This document shows positions 8,153 through 16,938 of a stretch of DNA of 40,050 nt, piece after piece. The stretch comes from an uncultured Aureispira sp. (GTDB lineage: Bacteria; Bacteroidota; Bacteroidia; Chitinophagales; Saprospiraceae). Numbering within the stretch: the stretch's first letter is position 1; every line of letters starts with the position of its first letter. The notes under the pieces are model-generated. The model worked only from the letters and a program-made list of their open reading frames with translations. It searched no databases and was not told the origin of the DNA. The DNA lies in assembly GCA_905480485.1 (NCBI GenBank), contig CAJQQM010000196.1, forward strand, positions 1-40,050. The letters run 5' to 3'. Made by a program: the position numbers and the translations under genes.

Positions 8153-8689
8153 ATGATGACATCAAACTCAAGAACTCTTAAATTAAATACTAGGTTTGAT
8201 GACCATTGGATAAAAAAAAATAATTCTCTGCAATACAATATACACTACAGCAATTGGAAAAAAAGCAAACAGCCCAAAACCCTACTTCGGTTTTTACAGC
8301 AGGGATATTCTAATAAGTCAAGGGGCCTAAAATTAGATGACAATTCCGTTTGTTTTCTTACAATTCCCTCTATTAAAGGTTTTACGATTAATTATAATCA
8401 GGCTTCAGATGTCAATCACCGTTTCTTATTTGAATGGTTAAAAGAATACTGCCTCGAAAAATTGGCCATTGAACAATGTTCTTATACACATACCAAAGAC
8501 ATCAAAAATGACAATTCTAATTACAGTGAACGCTACGTTTTAAACGCCAAGAAGACCGCTGATTTTTCTACTATAATTGTCCAGATTGAATATCAAAACT
8601 ATTGTGTCAAAGCGCTTAAATTTAGCGTTAATAATCCCGCTTCAACTCCCGTTAGTCTCAGTGCTATATTTTCTAGCCTGCTCACTTAG
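8153..8689 (+). CDS. Hypothetical protein
   Basis: A 178-residue soluble protein with no signal peptide, membrane span or motif I recognise. It has a basic N-terminal third and two beta-rich stretches (NSVCFLTIPSIKGFTINYN and FSTIIVQIEYQNYCVKALKF). A weak -7-like box (tacttttc) lies about 20 bases before the start. It is followed 77 bases later by a small lipoprotein on the same strand. AT-rich codons and low complexity make this a less certain gene than its neighbours, but no competing frame explains the region. Confidence 0.6.
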   Translation: MMTSNSRTLKLNTRFDDHWIKKNNSLQYNIHYSNWKKSKQPKTLLRFLQQGYSNKSRGLKLDDNSVCFLTIPSIKGFTINYNQASDVNHRFLFEWLKEYCLEKLAIEQCSYTHTKDIKNDNSNYSERYVLNAKKTADFSTIIVQIEYQNYCVKALKFSVNNPASTPVSLSAIFSSLLT

Positions 8690-8766
8690 CAGCACTCATA
8701 TTTTATATTTTACAATTATTAATAGTATATTAGATTTCGAATTGATGGGTCTCATAAACAATTGAT

Positions 8767-9120
8767 ATGTACAAATTTTTATTTTTGCTTTGTTGCACGG
8801 TTTCTTTTTATGCTTGTTTTGAATCCAATTATAAAATAGAAGACCTATATGGCAAATGGGACAGCAAATCCCTTGGTTTCACCTTCAATGAAGATGGGTC
8901 TTGTGTTGTATTGATAGATGGTAATCAATGGCCTGGCCAAACAAAATATCGAGCTGTTTCTATTGGCAACACTTTAGAATTTACTGTCAACGGAAAGGTT
9001 TTTCTTTCGAATGTCACGATTAAGAGTTTGAAAGAGGATATACTTGAGGTTGAAATGCGAAACATGTTTGGTAGCAAAGAAATGACCTCGGAAACACACC
9101 GACTTCAACGCGTACAATAA
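8767..9120 (+). CDS. Small lipoprotein with lipocalin-like pattern
   Basis: A 117-residue predicted lipoprotein. The signal peptide ends in SFYAC (Cys17), after which the chain is a run of short beta strands beginning DLYGKWDSKSLGFTFNEDGSC. The GxW near the start followed by repeated strands resembles small lipocalin-like or copper-resistance-like beta proteins of Bacteroidota; the exact family is not assigned. It lies 28 bases upstream of mutY on the same strand and may share its transcript. Confidence 0.75.
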   Translation: MYKFLFLLCCTVSFYACFESNYKIEDLYGKWDSKSLGFTFNEDGSCVVLIDGNQWPGQTKYRAVSIGNTLEFTVNGKVFLSNVTIKSLKEDILEVEMRNMFGSKEMTSETHRLQRVQ

Positions 9121-9148
9121 CCCCTATCAAATTAGCGGTTTTGAGTAA

Positions 9149-10219
9149 ATGCAAATCAAATCTTTCTTCACAAAAAATCTTTTAAATTGGTATCGTCCCG
9201 ACGACAGGCCACTTCCTTGGAAAGGGATTAGCAATGCTTATTATATCTGGTTATCGGAAATAATTTTGCAACAAACACGGGTGGAACAAGGGATGCCCTA
9301 TTATCAAAAATTTACCAAAAAGTATCCGACCGTTGAACATTTAGCGAGCGCCCACGAAGACGCTATACTAAAAGATTGGGAAGGGCTTGGCTATTATTCG
9401 AGGGCAAGAAATCTGCACGCAGCAGCCAAACAGATTGTTGAGAAACATCAGGGAAGATTCCCCGAAGCATACCTTGATATACGGGCATTAAAAGGAATTG
9501 GTGATTATACCGCAGCTGCGATTGCATCCTTTGCCCACAATTTGCCCTACGCGGTCGTTGACGGTAATGTTTACCGTGTTTTGTCTCGTTTTTTTGGTAT
9601 ATCTACTGCCATCGACAGTGGCAAAGGTAAAAAAGAATTTCAGGCACTCGCGAACCAACTCATAGACCAACAAAACGCAGGTGTATACAATCAAGCTATA
9701 ATGGATTTTGGTGCAACGCTTTGTAAACCTGCTTCACCAGCCTGTGTTCAATGCCCTTTGCAGTCTTCCTGCTTTGCATACAATAATCAGCAAATTAATC
9801 AACTCCCCTTCAAGGCAAAAAAGTTGAAGAAAAGAACCCGCTGCTTTTATTATATCTTACTCAAGGAAGGGCCTTATTATTATATTCAAAAAAGAACGCA
9901 AAAAGATATTTGGAAAAACCTCTATGAATTTCCGATGTTAGAATTACCCAATCAACATCATTCTACAGACAATCACGACGAATTGCTGTATCTTCTCCAA
10001 GAAAAAGCGCTCATCCACCCCAAAGATCGTTTGCTTAGTTTCAGTACGATGTATCGTCAAACACTATCTCACCAGAAAATACAAGCTTTCTTTATTGAAG
10101 TTGAAAGATACAGCCTTCAAGCTCTTTCGAATGATCATTATATCAAAGTGGCAGCAGCGGCACTCAATGATTATGCTTTCCCTAAAATCATTCGTTCGTT
10201 TTTAAGCCAAAAATCTTAA
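9149..10219 (+). CDS. mutY: A/G-specific adenine glycosylase MutY
   Basis: Removes adenine mispaired with 8-oxoguanine; 356 residues, the normal length. Visible features are the catalytic Glu37 in SEIILQQT, the helix-hairpin-helix ALKGIGDYTAAA (about 113-124), catalytic Asp138 in VVDGNVYRVLSR, and the 4Fe-4S cysteines 192, 199, 202 and 208 in the classic C-x6-C-x2-C-x5-C spacing. The C-terminal 130 residues form the NUDIX-like 8-oxoG recognition domain. The order mutY, ssb, gldE, gldD seen here is well known in Flavobacteriia and related classes. Confidence 0.97.
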   Translation: MQIKSFFTKNLLNWYRPDDRPLPWKGISNAYYIWLSEIILQQTRVEQGMPYYQKFTKKYPTVEHLASAHEDAILKDWEGLGYYSRARNLHAAAKQIVEKHQGRFPEAYLDIRALKGIGDYTAAAIASFAHNLPYAVVDGNVYRVLSRFFGISTAIDSGKGKKEFQALANQLIDQQNAGVYNQAIMDFGATLCKPASPACVQCPLQSSCFAYNNQQINQLPFKAKKLKKRTRCFYYILLKEGPYYYIQKRTQKDIWKNLYEFPMLELPNQHHSTDNHDELLYLLQEKALIHPKDRLLSFSTMYRQTLSHQKIQAFFIEVERYSLQALSNDHYIKVAAAALNDYAFPKIIRSFLSQKS

Positions 10220-10264
10220 CTACCGGTTATTCTTTAGGGAAAAGATGAAAAAAATAAAACTTTT

Positions 10265-10280
10265 AACCCCCTAAGGGGTT
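10265..10280 (+). terminator. Short GC hairpin after mutY, possible weak terminator
   Basis: The arms aacccc and ggggtt pair around a ctaa loop, 46 bases after the mutY stop. No T-run follows, so intrinsic termination would be weak. The rest of the 242-base mutY-ssb gap is A/T-rich and contains the ssb promoter region. Confidence 0.3.
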
Positions 10281-10398
10281 GATTTACAATTGAAAATTAA
10301 TTCGAAAAAAAAAAAGCTTTTCGAGGCAACTTATTTTTCGAAGCTTCCGTTAAAGGTGGTCAGTGTTGCCGTTGAAATTATTTGGCTAGTCCAGACAA

Positions 10399-10422
10399 TT
10401 GGCAATTCACTGATATTTTTTG
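10399..10422 (+). promoter_or_regulatory. Candidate ssb promoter
   Basis: A near-consensus -7 box (TA then TTTTTTG, 10414-10422, one base longer than TAnnTTTG) lies 40 bases before the ssb ATG. A TTG at 10399-10401 lies 17 bases before the TTTG. Confidence 0.35.
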
Positions 10423-10461
10423 TATATTTAAATAAGTTTTTTAATTTTTAACATCTATTAC

Positions 10462-10872
10462 ATGGTTAACAAAGTAACCCTTATCGGAAGATTAGGTCAA
10501 AACCCAGAAGTACGTTCATTTAATGAAAAAAATCAAATCGCAAAATTTTCATTGGCCACAAATGAGGCCTATAAAGACAAAGGCGGACAATGGGTTGAAA
10601 ACACGGAGTGGCACAATATTGTTTTGTGGGGCAGTCTGGCGGAGCGAGCAGAAAAACAATTGAAAAAAGGAAACTTGGTTTATATCGAGGGCAAATTAAG
10701 TACAAGTAAATGGAAAGACAAAAACAATGATTTCCAATCTCGAACCGAGGTACGTGTTACAAGCTTCAAGTTACTTTCTGAAGAATCTAAATCAAAACCG
10801 ACAGATAAAAATGGTAAAATGCCTTTTGTTGTCACACCATCTGAACAAAGTTCTGATGATTTACCGTTTTAA
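10462..10872 (+). CDS. ssb: Single-stranded DNA-binding protein
   Basis: Coats single-stranded DNA during replication, repair and recombination. It has 136 residues: an OB fold (about 1-105, starting MVNKVTLIGRLGQNPEVR, with WHNIVLWGSLAERAEKQLKKG) and a short linker ending in the acidic protein-interaction tip DDLPF. It lies between mutY and gldE and has its own promoter-like sequence and a downstream terminator hairpin, so it is probably a separate unit. Confidence 0.97.
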   Translation: MVNKVTLIGRLGQNPEVRSFNEKNQIAKFSLATNEAYKDKGGQWVENTEWHNIVLWGSLAERAEKQLKKGNLVYIEGKLSTSKWKDKNNDFQSRTEVRVTSFKLLSEESKSKPTDKNGKMPFVVTPSEQSSDDLPF

Positions 10873-10885
10873 TTGAGCTTAACTT

Positions 10886-10920
10886 TGGGGTCGTGGTAAT
10901 CATTCATTACCTTGACCCCA
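10886..10920 (+). terminator. Terminator after ssb
   Basis: Two arms of 15 bases (10886-10900 and 10906-10920) pair at 13 positions, with a 2-by-2 internal mismatch and a 5-base loop; the base of the stem is tggggtc/gacccca. A T-rich stretch follows (attttttatt from 10930), not directly adjacent. It lies 14 bases after the ssb stop. Confidence 0.6.
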
Positions 10921-11010
10921 TATATATTCAATTTTTTATTCAATATTATGAAGATTTCGTTTTATTTATGAGTTCTAAATTGTATACTATTATACTAATC
11001 ATTTAAAAAT

Positions 11011-12414
11011 TTGGAAACCGAACCGAGTCATATATTTGACAATATGCACCTAGCAATGCTGTTCTTAGCCGATTTGCACACGGGAATGGTCGGAAGTGCC
11101 CTTGCAATAGTACTTTTGTTACTTTTCTCTGGAGTCCTATCCGGTTCTGAAGTAGCGTATTTTTCTTTGGGCAAGAACGAATGCAAATCATTGCAAGAAG
11201 AAGAATCTGAATCTTCTGAGCGCATACTAGAACTGCTTTCCAAGCCCCGTTACTTATTATCTACTATTCTTATATCTAATAATGTTGTCAACATTGCACT
11301 TATTCTGGTGTCTGACGCCCTTATTTCACAGCTTGTTCCTGCCAATGGCTGGGGTTTCAATAGTCCTGCTGCCGACTTTTGGATTAACGGATTTATTACG
11401 GTCGGATTGGTTACCTTTTTGTTGGTTTTGTTTGGTGAAGTAGCACCCAAAGTATATGCTAACCAAAATAGTATGCGCATTGCCCGTTTTATGAGTCGCA
11501 TTTTCGTTGTTTTAGAAAAACTATTCTTTCCATTGAGTTGGATTTTGGTAAATAGTACTCAGTTTGTAGAAAAAAGATTGGCTAAAATCAACCAAAGTAC
11601 GGTTACACAAGAAGATATAGCTAGCGCTATTGAACTTACCGTAAAGGACAATAAGTATGCAAAACAAGATGTCGACATGCTCAAAGGCATTGTACGTTTT
11701 GGCAATACATCGGCGGTAGATATTATGAAACCCCGCATGAAAGTAGTAGCCCTAGATACTGCGGCAACTTTTGAGGAATTATTAGCGGTTTTTAAGGATG
11801 AATCTTATTCGAGAATTCCAATATATGGTGACGACCTTGATGATATTAAAGGAATTATCCATGCCAAGGACTTGTTAAATCACCTAGACAAAGATGCCCT
11901 TTTTGATTGGCATAATCTTATCCGACCGGCTCTAATTACGACCGAAAAAAGAAAAATCGATGATCTTTTTCATGATTTCAAAGAAAAAAGAACCCACATG
12001 GCCATTGTTGTAGACGAATATGGCGGTACCGAGGGAATTGTTACGCTCGAAGATATTTTGGAAGAAATTGTAGGAGAAATTGAGGACGAATTCGATACTC
12101 CTGAAGAGAAGCCCTACGATCAAATCAATGAATTTACTTTTGATTTTAATGGAGGCACCGCTATCAATGATATTTGCAAAACACTCGACCTAGCCGCCGA
12201 TTATTTTGACGACATCCGAAAAGGTGCTGACACTATTGCTGGATTAGTTTTAGTCATCAACGGTAGTATCCCTGACCTAAACACCGCGATTGACTGCAAA
12301 GGATTTCAACTCATCACACTCATTGCGAGCGAACGACGAATTGAAAAAATTAGAATAGTTTTGCCCAAAAAAAGTAATATAAACTTACCTTCGTCCGTTT
12401 CAGAGAACAACTAA
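11011..12414 (+). CDS. gldE: Gliding motility-associated protein GldE (CNNM/CorC-HlyC family)
   Basis: Membrane protein of 467 residues. A DUF21/CNNM transmembrane domain (about 20-200, with [18 protein letters not shown]) precedes a pair of CBS domains (about 215-350, with [14 protein letters not shown] and [25 protein letters not shown]) and a C-terminal CorC/HlyC domain (about 370-455). The start is probably TTG at 11011, because METEPSH resembles GldE N-termini I recall; ATG 11044 is the alternative. It is identified as GldE, rather than a generic CorC, by its place between ssb and gldD. In Flavobacterium johnsoniae GldE supports gliding and can partly compensate for GldB defects. Confidence 0.88.
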   Translation: METEPSHIFDNMHLAMLFLADLHTGMVGSALAIVLLLLFSGVLSGSEVAYFSLGKNECKSLQEEESESSERILELLSKPRYLLSTILISNNVVNIALILVSDALISQLVPANGWGFNSPAADFWINGFITVGLVTFLLVLFGEVAPKVYANQNSMRIARFMSRIFVVLEKLFFPLSWILVNSTQFVEKRLAKINQSTVTQEDIASAIELTVKDNKYAKQDVDMLKGIVRFGNTSAVDIMKPRMKVVALDTAATFEELLAVFKDESYSRIPIYGDDLDDIKGIIHAKDLLNHLDKDALFDWHNLIRPALITTEKRKIDDLFHDFKEKRTHMAIVVDEYGGTEGIVTLEDILEEIVGEIEDEFDTPEEKPYDQINEFTFDFNGGTAINDICKTLDLAADYFDDIRKGADTIAGLVLVINGSIPDLNTAIDCKGFQLITLIASERRIEKIRIVLPKKSNINLPSSVSENN

Positions 12415-12435
12415 TTACATTATTATTCTACGCGT

Positions 12436-13047
12436 ATGAAAATTCTATTTTTTTTGATCGCTCTGCTGACTATTGCAGCCTGTACCGACGAAAGAATTCC
12501 GATACCCAAGCCACGGATGTATCCTAAGGTAGATTATCCGCAACGCCAATACCTAAACTTTGATCAAGATTATTGTGTTTTTGGGTTTGAATACCCCGAC
12601 TATATGATTTTCAAACAAGATACAACCTTAATCAATCAGCGCGCTAAACATCCCTGTTGGTTTACCTTGGATATCCCCTCTTTGAACGGTTCTGTTCATT
12701 TTACTTATACCGACATTAGCGGTGACAATCATCGCGAAAAACTGCTTGATGTTATCATTGATTCAAGGGCCTTGACCGAAAAACACAACCTTAAAGCTGC
12801 AGGGAGACGAACCAACTTTTTTAAAACAGCCAATGAAGATATCTCTGTAATTACTTATACGGTTGAGGGCGATGTAGCTTCGCCCTATCATTTTGTTGTC
12901 ACAGACAGTTTGAACCATGCCGTGTGGGGGTCTTTATATTTTTATTCCAAACCAAACGAAGATTCGATGGCGCCGGTTATTGATTTTGTCAAAGAAGATT
13001 TAAATAAAATCATTCATTCCTTCGAATGGAGTTCCAAAGACATTTAA
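12436..13047 (+). CDS. gldD: Gliding motility lipoprotein GldD
   Basis: Lipoprotein of 203 residues with lipobox TIAAC (Cys16). The body shows GldD hallmarks: PKPRMYPKVDYP just after the lipid anchor, CVFGFEYPDYM, a CWFTLDIPSLNGSVHFTY block and a C-terminal region with HFVVTDSLNHAVWGSLYFY. GldD is required for gliding and type IX secretion in flavobacteria. It follows gldE by 21 bases and precedes rlmB by 12, so gldE-gldD-rlmB is probably one operon. The window also encodes a T9SS cargo protein (34283-37138), which fits. Confidence 0.9.
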   Translation: MKILFFLIALLTIAACTDERIPIPKPRMYPKVDYPQRQYLNFDQDYCVFGFEYPDYMIFKQDTTLINQRAKHPCWFTLDIPSLNGSVHFTYTDISGDNHREKLLDVIIDSRALTEKHNLKAAGRRTNFFKTANEDISVITYTVEGDVASPYHFVVTDSLNHAVWGSLYFYSKPNEDSMAPVIDFVKEDLNKIIHSFEWSSKDI

Positions 13048-13059
13048 TCCATCTAAGAT

Positions 13060-13833
13060 ATGCACTTTAAACGAAAGAAAAACCCTGTCGACAAGCAAAA
13101 ACTCATTTATGGGAGGCACCCTATTACAGATGCCATTCATCATCATAAATCGATCGACAAAATCATGTTATCCAATGCGGTAAAGGGCGAATATGAAAAA
13201 GAATTGCGCAAACTATGCAAAGAACAAAATATACCGTTACACATTGTCCCTAAAGATCGTCTAAATCATATTACTGGCAAAAATCATCAGGGGGTTATTG
13301 GCTTTTTAGCCGAAATCGAGTATCAACTCATAGAGGATATTTTTCCCATCATATACGACCGCGGTGAAGTGCCGCTAATTGTTGTTTTGGACGGCATTAC
13401 AGATGTTCGTAATATGGGTGCTATCGCTAGAACAGCCGAAGCTTGTGGTGCGCATGCCCTAATTGTGCCGCAAAAAAAGACAGCACAAATAAATGCTGAA
13501 GCCATGAAAGCCTCGGCAGGTGCACTCAATAGTATTCCGGTATGCCGCACTGCAAGCTTAGCCAATGCACTTGATTATTTAATCATGAATGGATTGCAGA
13601 TTATAGCTGCCGATTTGAGGGGGGACAAAATGCTTCCTCAATTAGACCTCAGCCTGCCAACTGCACTTGTAATGGGGGCAGAGGACGAAGGTGTACGGCC
13701 TCATTTACTACGCAAAGTAAATCATTGGTTCAAAATACCGATGAAAGGAAGTACAGATTCTTTTAATGTATCGGTTGCTACCGGCATGGTTTTGTATGAA
13801 AGTATCCGGCAGCGAATCGACCTTGAAGGGTAA
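13060..13833 (+). CDS. rlmB: 23S rRNA (guanosine-2'-O-)-methyltransferase RlmB (TrmH/SpoU family)
   Basis: SPOUT methyltransferase of 257 residues. The N-terminal L30e-like substrate domain (LIYGRHPITDAI) is followed by the SpoU knot with its three motifs: DGITDVRNMGAIARTAEACG, LVMGAEDEGVRP and IPMKGSTDSFNVSVATGM. RlmB methylates G2251 of 23S rRNA in E. coli; the exact target here is inferred from similarity. It ends one base before the convergent stop of the GH16-like gene. Confidence 0.92.
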   Translation: MHFKRKKNPVDKQKLIYGRHPITDAIHHHKSIDKIMLSNAVKGEYEKELRKLCKEQNIPLHIVPKDRLNHITGKNHQGVIGFLAEIEYQLIEDIFPIIYDRGEVPLIVVLDGITDVRNMGAIARTAEACGAHALIVPQKKTAQINAEAMKASAGALNSIPVCRTASLANALDYLIMNGLQIIAADLRGDKMLPQLDLSLPTALVMGAEDEGVRPHLLRKVNHWFKIPMKGSTDSFNVSVATGMVLYESIRQRIDLEG

Positions 13834-13834
13834 A

Positions 13835-15637
13835 TTAATCGATTGAAATATATCGAATATGGCTGAAACGGTCGTCGGGCAAAAATGGAATTTGATTTTG
13901 ACCATAGTAGGTGCCGTCCTGATAAATAGGACTACCTAGCCACAGAAAAGCGTATTCATCTGGAATCTTAGCCATTTGTTCGGTTATAGTTGCCACCAAT
14001 CGACCGTCTATCTTAAACTGCACCGAAGCGGGTTTCCATATTATTTCATAAAGATGGTAGCCTTCAAAAAAGTCGTGCCAATACAAATTTTTATCAGGGT
14101 AATTAAGCTGAACATTATTAAGGCGGTCAATTTCGTTTCCATTAATATTCTTCTGTTCGCCGGGCTTCACAATAGCATTTTCGTTGCGCATATAATCGAC
14201 AATAGAGTAATTTATCCCAGCACCCCCACTCCAGTTTTCGCTGTAAATTTTTGACCATATTTCAATATCTATTTCGTAGGGTTGTTTGCCTTTGTCGTTT
14301 TTGTACTGTTCGTAGGGATGCCCCGGAATAGCTTCGGCATACGGATGATTAAATTGATACAACCACAAATTGTGAATAATACCTGTGGGGCTGTGTGTTT
14401 TGGTATTTCTTAGCTGAGCTAATTTTGCAACTACTTTAACTGTTCCGTACAAAAAGCCTGGCCCAAATTTTAGTTCCCCCCAGGTTTTGAGCTTCGTATT
14501 TTCTGTTGATTTTGGGCATTTAAGTAAAACTCCTCGTTCGTCTATCCGAACATTTTCTTTGCGATTCCCATACTCGGCTTTTACCCAATCTGCCTGCGCA
14601 ATAAAGCCCTTAAAATAATCATCAGGGGTCCATTCGTCGGCTATCACATTTTTGAAGTACCCCGTACAGGTGTCACAAAGTTTTTTTTCAGTTCGGTCGC
14701 CCAATAAATAAATAGACCCCGGGTCATAAATATTATCTCCATTGAACGTTTCGTGGTGAAATATAAATTTGAAATGACGGGCATTCAGATGTGCGATTTT
14801 ATCCATTAGCCCGGCTTCTCCATCGGTCTTACGTTGTTGAAAATTTGCAAATGGATTTACTTTTTTCAAATCCAATTGATTATTTACCAATATATCAGAT
14901 GAATCTTTGGTAACCCAAAGCATAAACTCATAAGCCCCAGGACGGGCAGGTCCATAAAAATTTTTGTAGAGTATATCTTCTTTTTTAGGGTCGCGGCCAA
15001 TTCTATAATTTAAATCGAGTTCTAGCGTTTCGTTTGGCTGCAAGACTACCATGACCACTTCGGTTGCACCATAGTAATTTGTCAGGTAATTTTGAGCTGC
15101 AAAATCCGCCTTTTCATTCGTGAGATAGGCATAAGAATTATTTTGATAAAACATTCGACAATATAACTGTTGTACAGCATCTGTTTTATTGACAAAAACG
15201 GTCTTAGCTGACGCCTTGCGTTCTCCTTTGCAGGGATTCGGATACGCTACATCAGCATATTTGTAATTGACAGGGTCTTTTACACAATTAAACTTATGAA
15301 CATACTGAAATTGGTCGGAGGTATCTTGTTGAAGTGGGTAAAAATACACTTCCAAATCCTCCTTTTTAATCATTTTGGAGCTTGTTGGCAAAGTTGAAAC
15401 AGGAGATTCGGTATCGGGATAGGCTTGTACCAGCTTCGTTAACTCAAAATCATTAAGATAGTTGGTATCTTTTTTGAATTGATTATCAAAACGTTCCCAG
15501 CCAGAATGAAAAGAACTTGGTGCTTCAAAATCGTTGTAAAAAACCTTGACTTGAGGAGCTTTGTCTGCCACTGAAGAAGAGGAATTACAAGAGATTAGCA
15601 AACAAACTATTAAGAGAACCGTCGCTAGAGGATACAT
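13835..15637 (-). CDS. Lipoprotein with C-terminal glycoside hydrolase family 16-like domain
   Basis: Surface lipoprotein of 600 residues with lipobox LLISC (Cys17). The C-terminal 200 residues look like a GH16 beta-jelly-roll: a FLYGTVKVVAKLA strand, the catalytic signature EIDIE at residues 455-459 (fits E-x-D-x-x-E/E-x-D-x-E), and YHLYEIIWKPASVQFKIDG near the end. GH16 enzymes cleave beta-1,3/1,4-glucans and marine galactans. The first 350 residues have no domain I recognise; they are beta-rich and contain several Cys, including CDTCTGYF. The chain lacks a T9SS sorting domain. Polysaccharide degradation is likely, but the substrate is unknown. A terminator hairpin separates it from serC upstream. 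Confidence 0.82.
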   Translation of the reverse strand: MYPLATVLLIVCLLISCNSSSSVADKAPQVKVFYNDFEAPSSFHSGWERFDNQFKKDTNYLNDFELTKLVQAYPDTESPVSTLPTSSKMIKKEDLEVYFYPLQQDTSDQFQYVHKFNCVKDPVNYKYADVAYPNPCKGERKASAKTVFVNKTDAVQQLYCRMFYQNNSYAYLTNEKADFAAQNYLTNYYGATEVVMVVLQPNETLELDLNYRIGRDPKKEDILYKNFYGPARPGAYEFMLWVTKDSSDILVNNQLDLKKVNPFANFQQRKTDGEAGLMDKIAHLNARHFKFIFHHETFNGDNIYDPGSIYLLGDRTEKKLCDTCTGYFKNVIADEWTPDDYFKGFIAQADWVKAEYGNRKENVRIDERGVLLKCPKSTENTKLKTWGELKFGPGFLYGTVKVVAKLAQLRNTKTHSPTGIIHNLWLYQFNHPYAEAIPGHPYEQYKNDKGKQPYEIDIEIWSKIYSENWSGGAGINYSIVDYMRNENAIVKPGEQKNINGNEIDRLNNVQLNYPDKNLYWHDFFEGYHLYEIIWKPASVQFKIDGRLVATITEQMAKIPDEYAFLWLGSPIYQDGTYYGQNQIPFLPDDRFSHIRYISID

Positions 15638-15649
15638 GCTGAATGATTA

Positions 15650-15698
15650 AATAAAAAATGATGAATTAAGGTACCTAAGATACAATAATTCATCATTT
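15650..15698 (-). terminator. Terminator after serC
   Basis: The arms aaatgatgaatta (15656-15668) and taattcatcattt (15686-15698) form a perfect 13-bp stem with a 17-base loop that includes the palindrome ggtacc. On the minus strand the stem ends in a T-run and a further T-rich stretch. It lies 22 bases past the serC stop and just upstream of the GH16-like gene. Confidence 0.75.
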
Positions 15699-15720
15699 CA
15701 AAGAAGAACTGATTACGAAT

Positions 15721-16785
15721 TTATTCTGGTTTGAAATTTTGCATTAATTCTACTAAAAACGCCACGGATTCTTGTGGCATTGCGTTGTAAATCGATGCTC
15801 TAAAACCACCTACCGAACGGTGACCTTTGATGCCAGAAATCCCATTAGCAGTACAATACTCCATAAATGCAGCCTCGTGTGCCTTATTGTTGGCGACAAA
15901 AGTGACATTCATCATAGAGCGATCTTCTACAGCAGCGGTCCCCTTAAAGATAGGATTACGATCGATTTCGTCGTATAATAGTGCCGCTTTCTGCTTGTTT
16001 ATTGCTTCCATTGCCGCAACACCTCCTTTGGCCTGCAACCACCGTAAGGTAAGCAAACATACATATATAGGGTATACCGGTGGCGTATTAAATGCTGAAG
16101 CTTTTTTGATATGTGTTTGATAGTCCAACATAGTCGGTACAGTTCGTTGCACCTTTCCTAGAATTTCTTTTTTGACAATCACTAATGTAGTCCCTGCAGG
16201 ACCTAGATTCTTTTGCGCCCCTGCATAAATTAGATCAAATTGTGTTGCATCAAAATTTCGGCTAAAAATTTCGGAGGACATATCGGCAATAAGCATACAA
16301 TCTGGATTGGGCATGTCGTGATATTGAGTCCCGTATATTGTATTGTTGGAAGTAATATGCAGGTATTTAGCATCAGAGGGTAAAGTCCAGTCTTTGGGTA
16401 TATAGTTATAGGTCGTTTCTTTGGAGGACGCTAAAGCTTCTACTTGCCCAAAATTAGACACTTCTTTGATAGCTTTGGCGGACCATGCTCCTGTGTCAAT
16501 ATAACAGCCTTTTTCTCCTTCATTCAATAGATTCATGGGCACCATATAAAACTGCGAACTTGCCCCGCCCGTCAAAAACAAGACGGCATAATCATCTCCT
16601 AAATGTAATAATTCTTTTACTAGTTTTTCGGCCTCTTCCATTACTGCAACAATTTCTTTGCTGCGGTGTGACATTTCTAAAATAGAAAGTCCTGAATTGG
16701 CGAAGTCTTGTACGGCTGCAGCCGACGCTTCCAATACATATTGAGGAAGTATCGCTGGCCCTGCACTAAAATTGTGAATTTTCAT
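15721..16785 (-). CDS. serC: Phosphoserine aminotransferase SerC
   Basis: PLP enzyme of serine (and possibly pyridoxine) biosynthesis, converting 3-phosphohydroxypyruvate to phosphoserine; 354 residues, full length. It starts with the family signature HNFSAGPAILP, has SHRSKE near residue 40, the phosphate-binding TGGASSQFYMVP (72-83) and the PLP lysine K192 in AGAQKNLGPAG. The C-terminal substrate loop GHRSVGGFRASIYNAMP is intact. It has its own promoter upstream and its own terminator downstream; serA and serB are not in the window. Confidence 0.97.
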   Translation of the reverse strand: MKIHNFSAGPAILPQYVLEASAAAVQDFANSGLSILEMSHRSKEIVAVMEEAEKLVKELLHLGDDYAVLFLTGGASSQFYMVPMNLLNEGEKGCYIDTGAWSAKAIKEVSNFGQVEALASSKETTYNYIPKDWTLPSDAKYLHITSNNTIYGTQYHDMPNPDCMLIADMSSEIFSRNFDATQFDLIYAGAQKNLGPAGTTLVIVKKEILGKVQRTVPTMLDYQTHIKKASAFNTPPVYPIYVCLLTLRWLQAKGGVAAMEAINKQKAALLYDEIDRNPIFKGTAAVEDRSMMNVTFVANNKAHEAAFMEYCTANGISGIKGHRSVGGFRASIYNAMPQESVAFLVELMQNFKPE

Positions 16786-16861
16786 GATCGTTGGTTTTGC
16801 TAATAAGCCTGTCTGTCGAAACCCTAAAGAACGGCTTCTTAAAATGAATTTAATGGAGCTA

Positions 16862-16892
16862 CAAAGCTAAGACTCTCTTTCGACCTAGACAA
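16862..16892 (-). promoter_or_regulatory. serC promoter
   Basis: On the minus strand a TTG (16892-16890) is followed after 20 bases by tagctttg (16869-16862), a full match to the Bacteroidota TAnnTTTG box at normal spacing. The leader to the serC ATG would be about 70 bases. It lies directly downstream of the amidase gene. Confidence 0.65.
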
Positions 16893-16938
16893 CCTTTGAG
16901 CGGTGAAATTAGTCTAGTGGAGGTAAAGAAATATAGCC

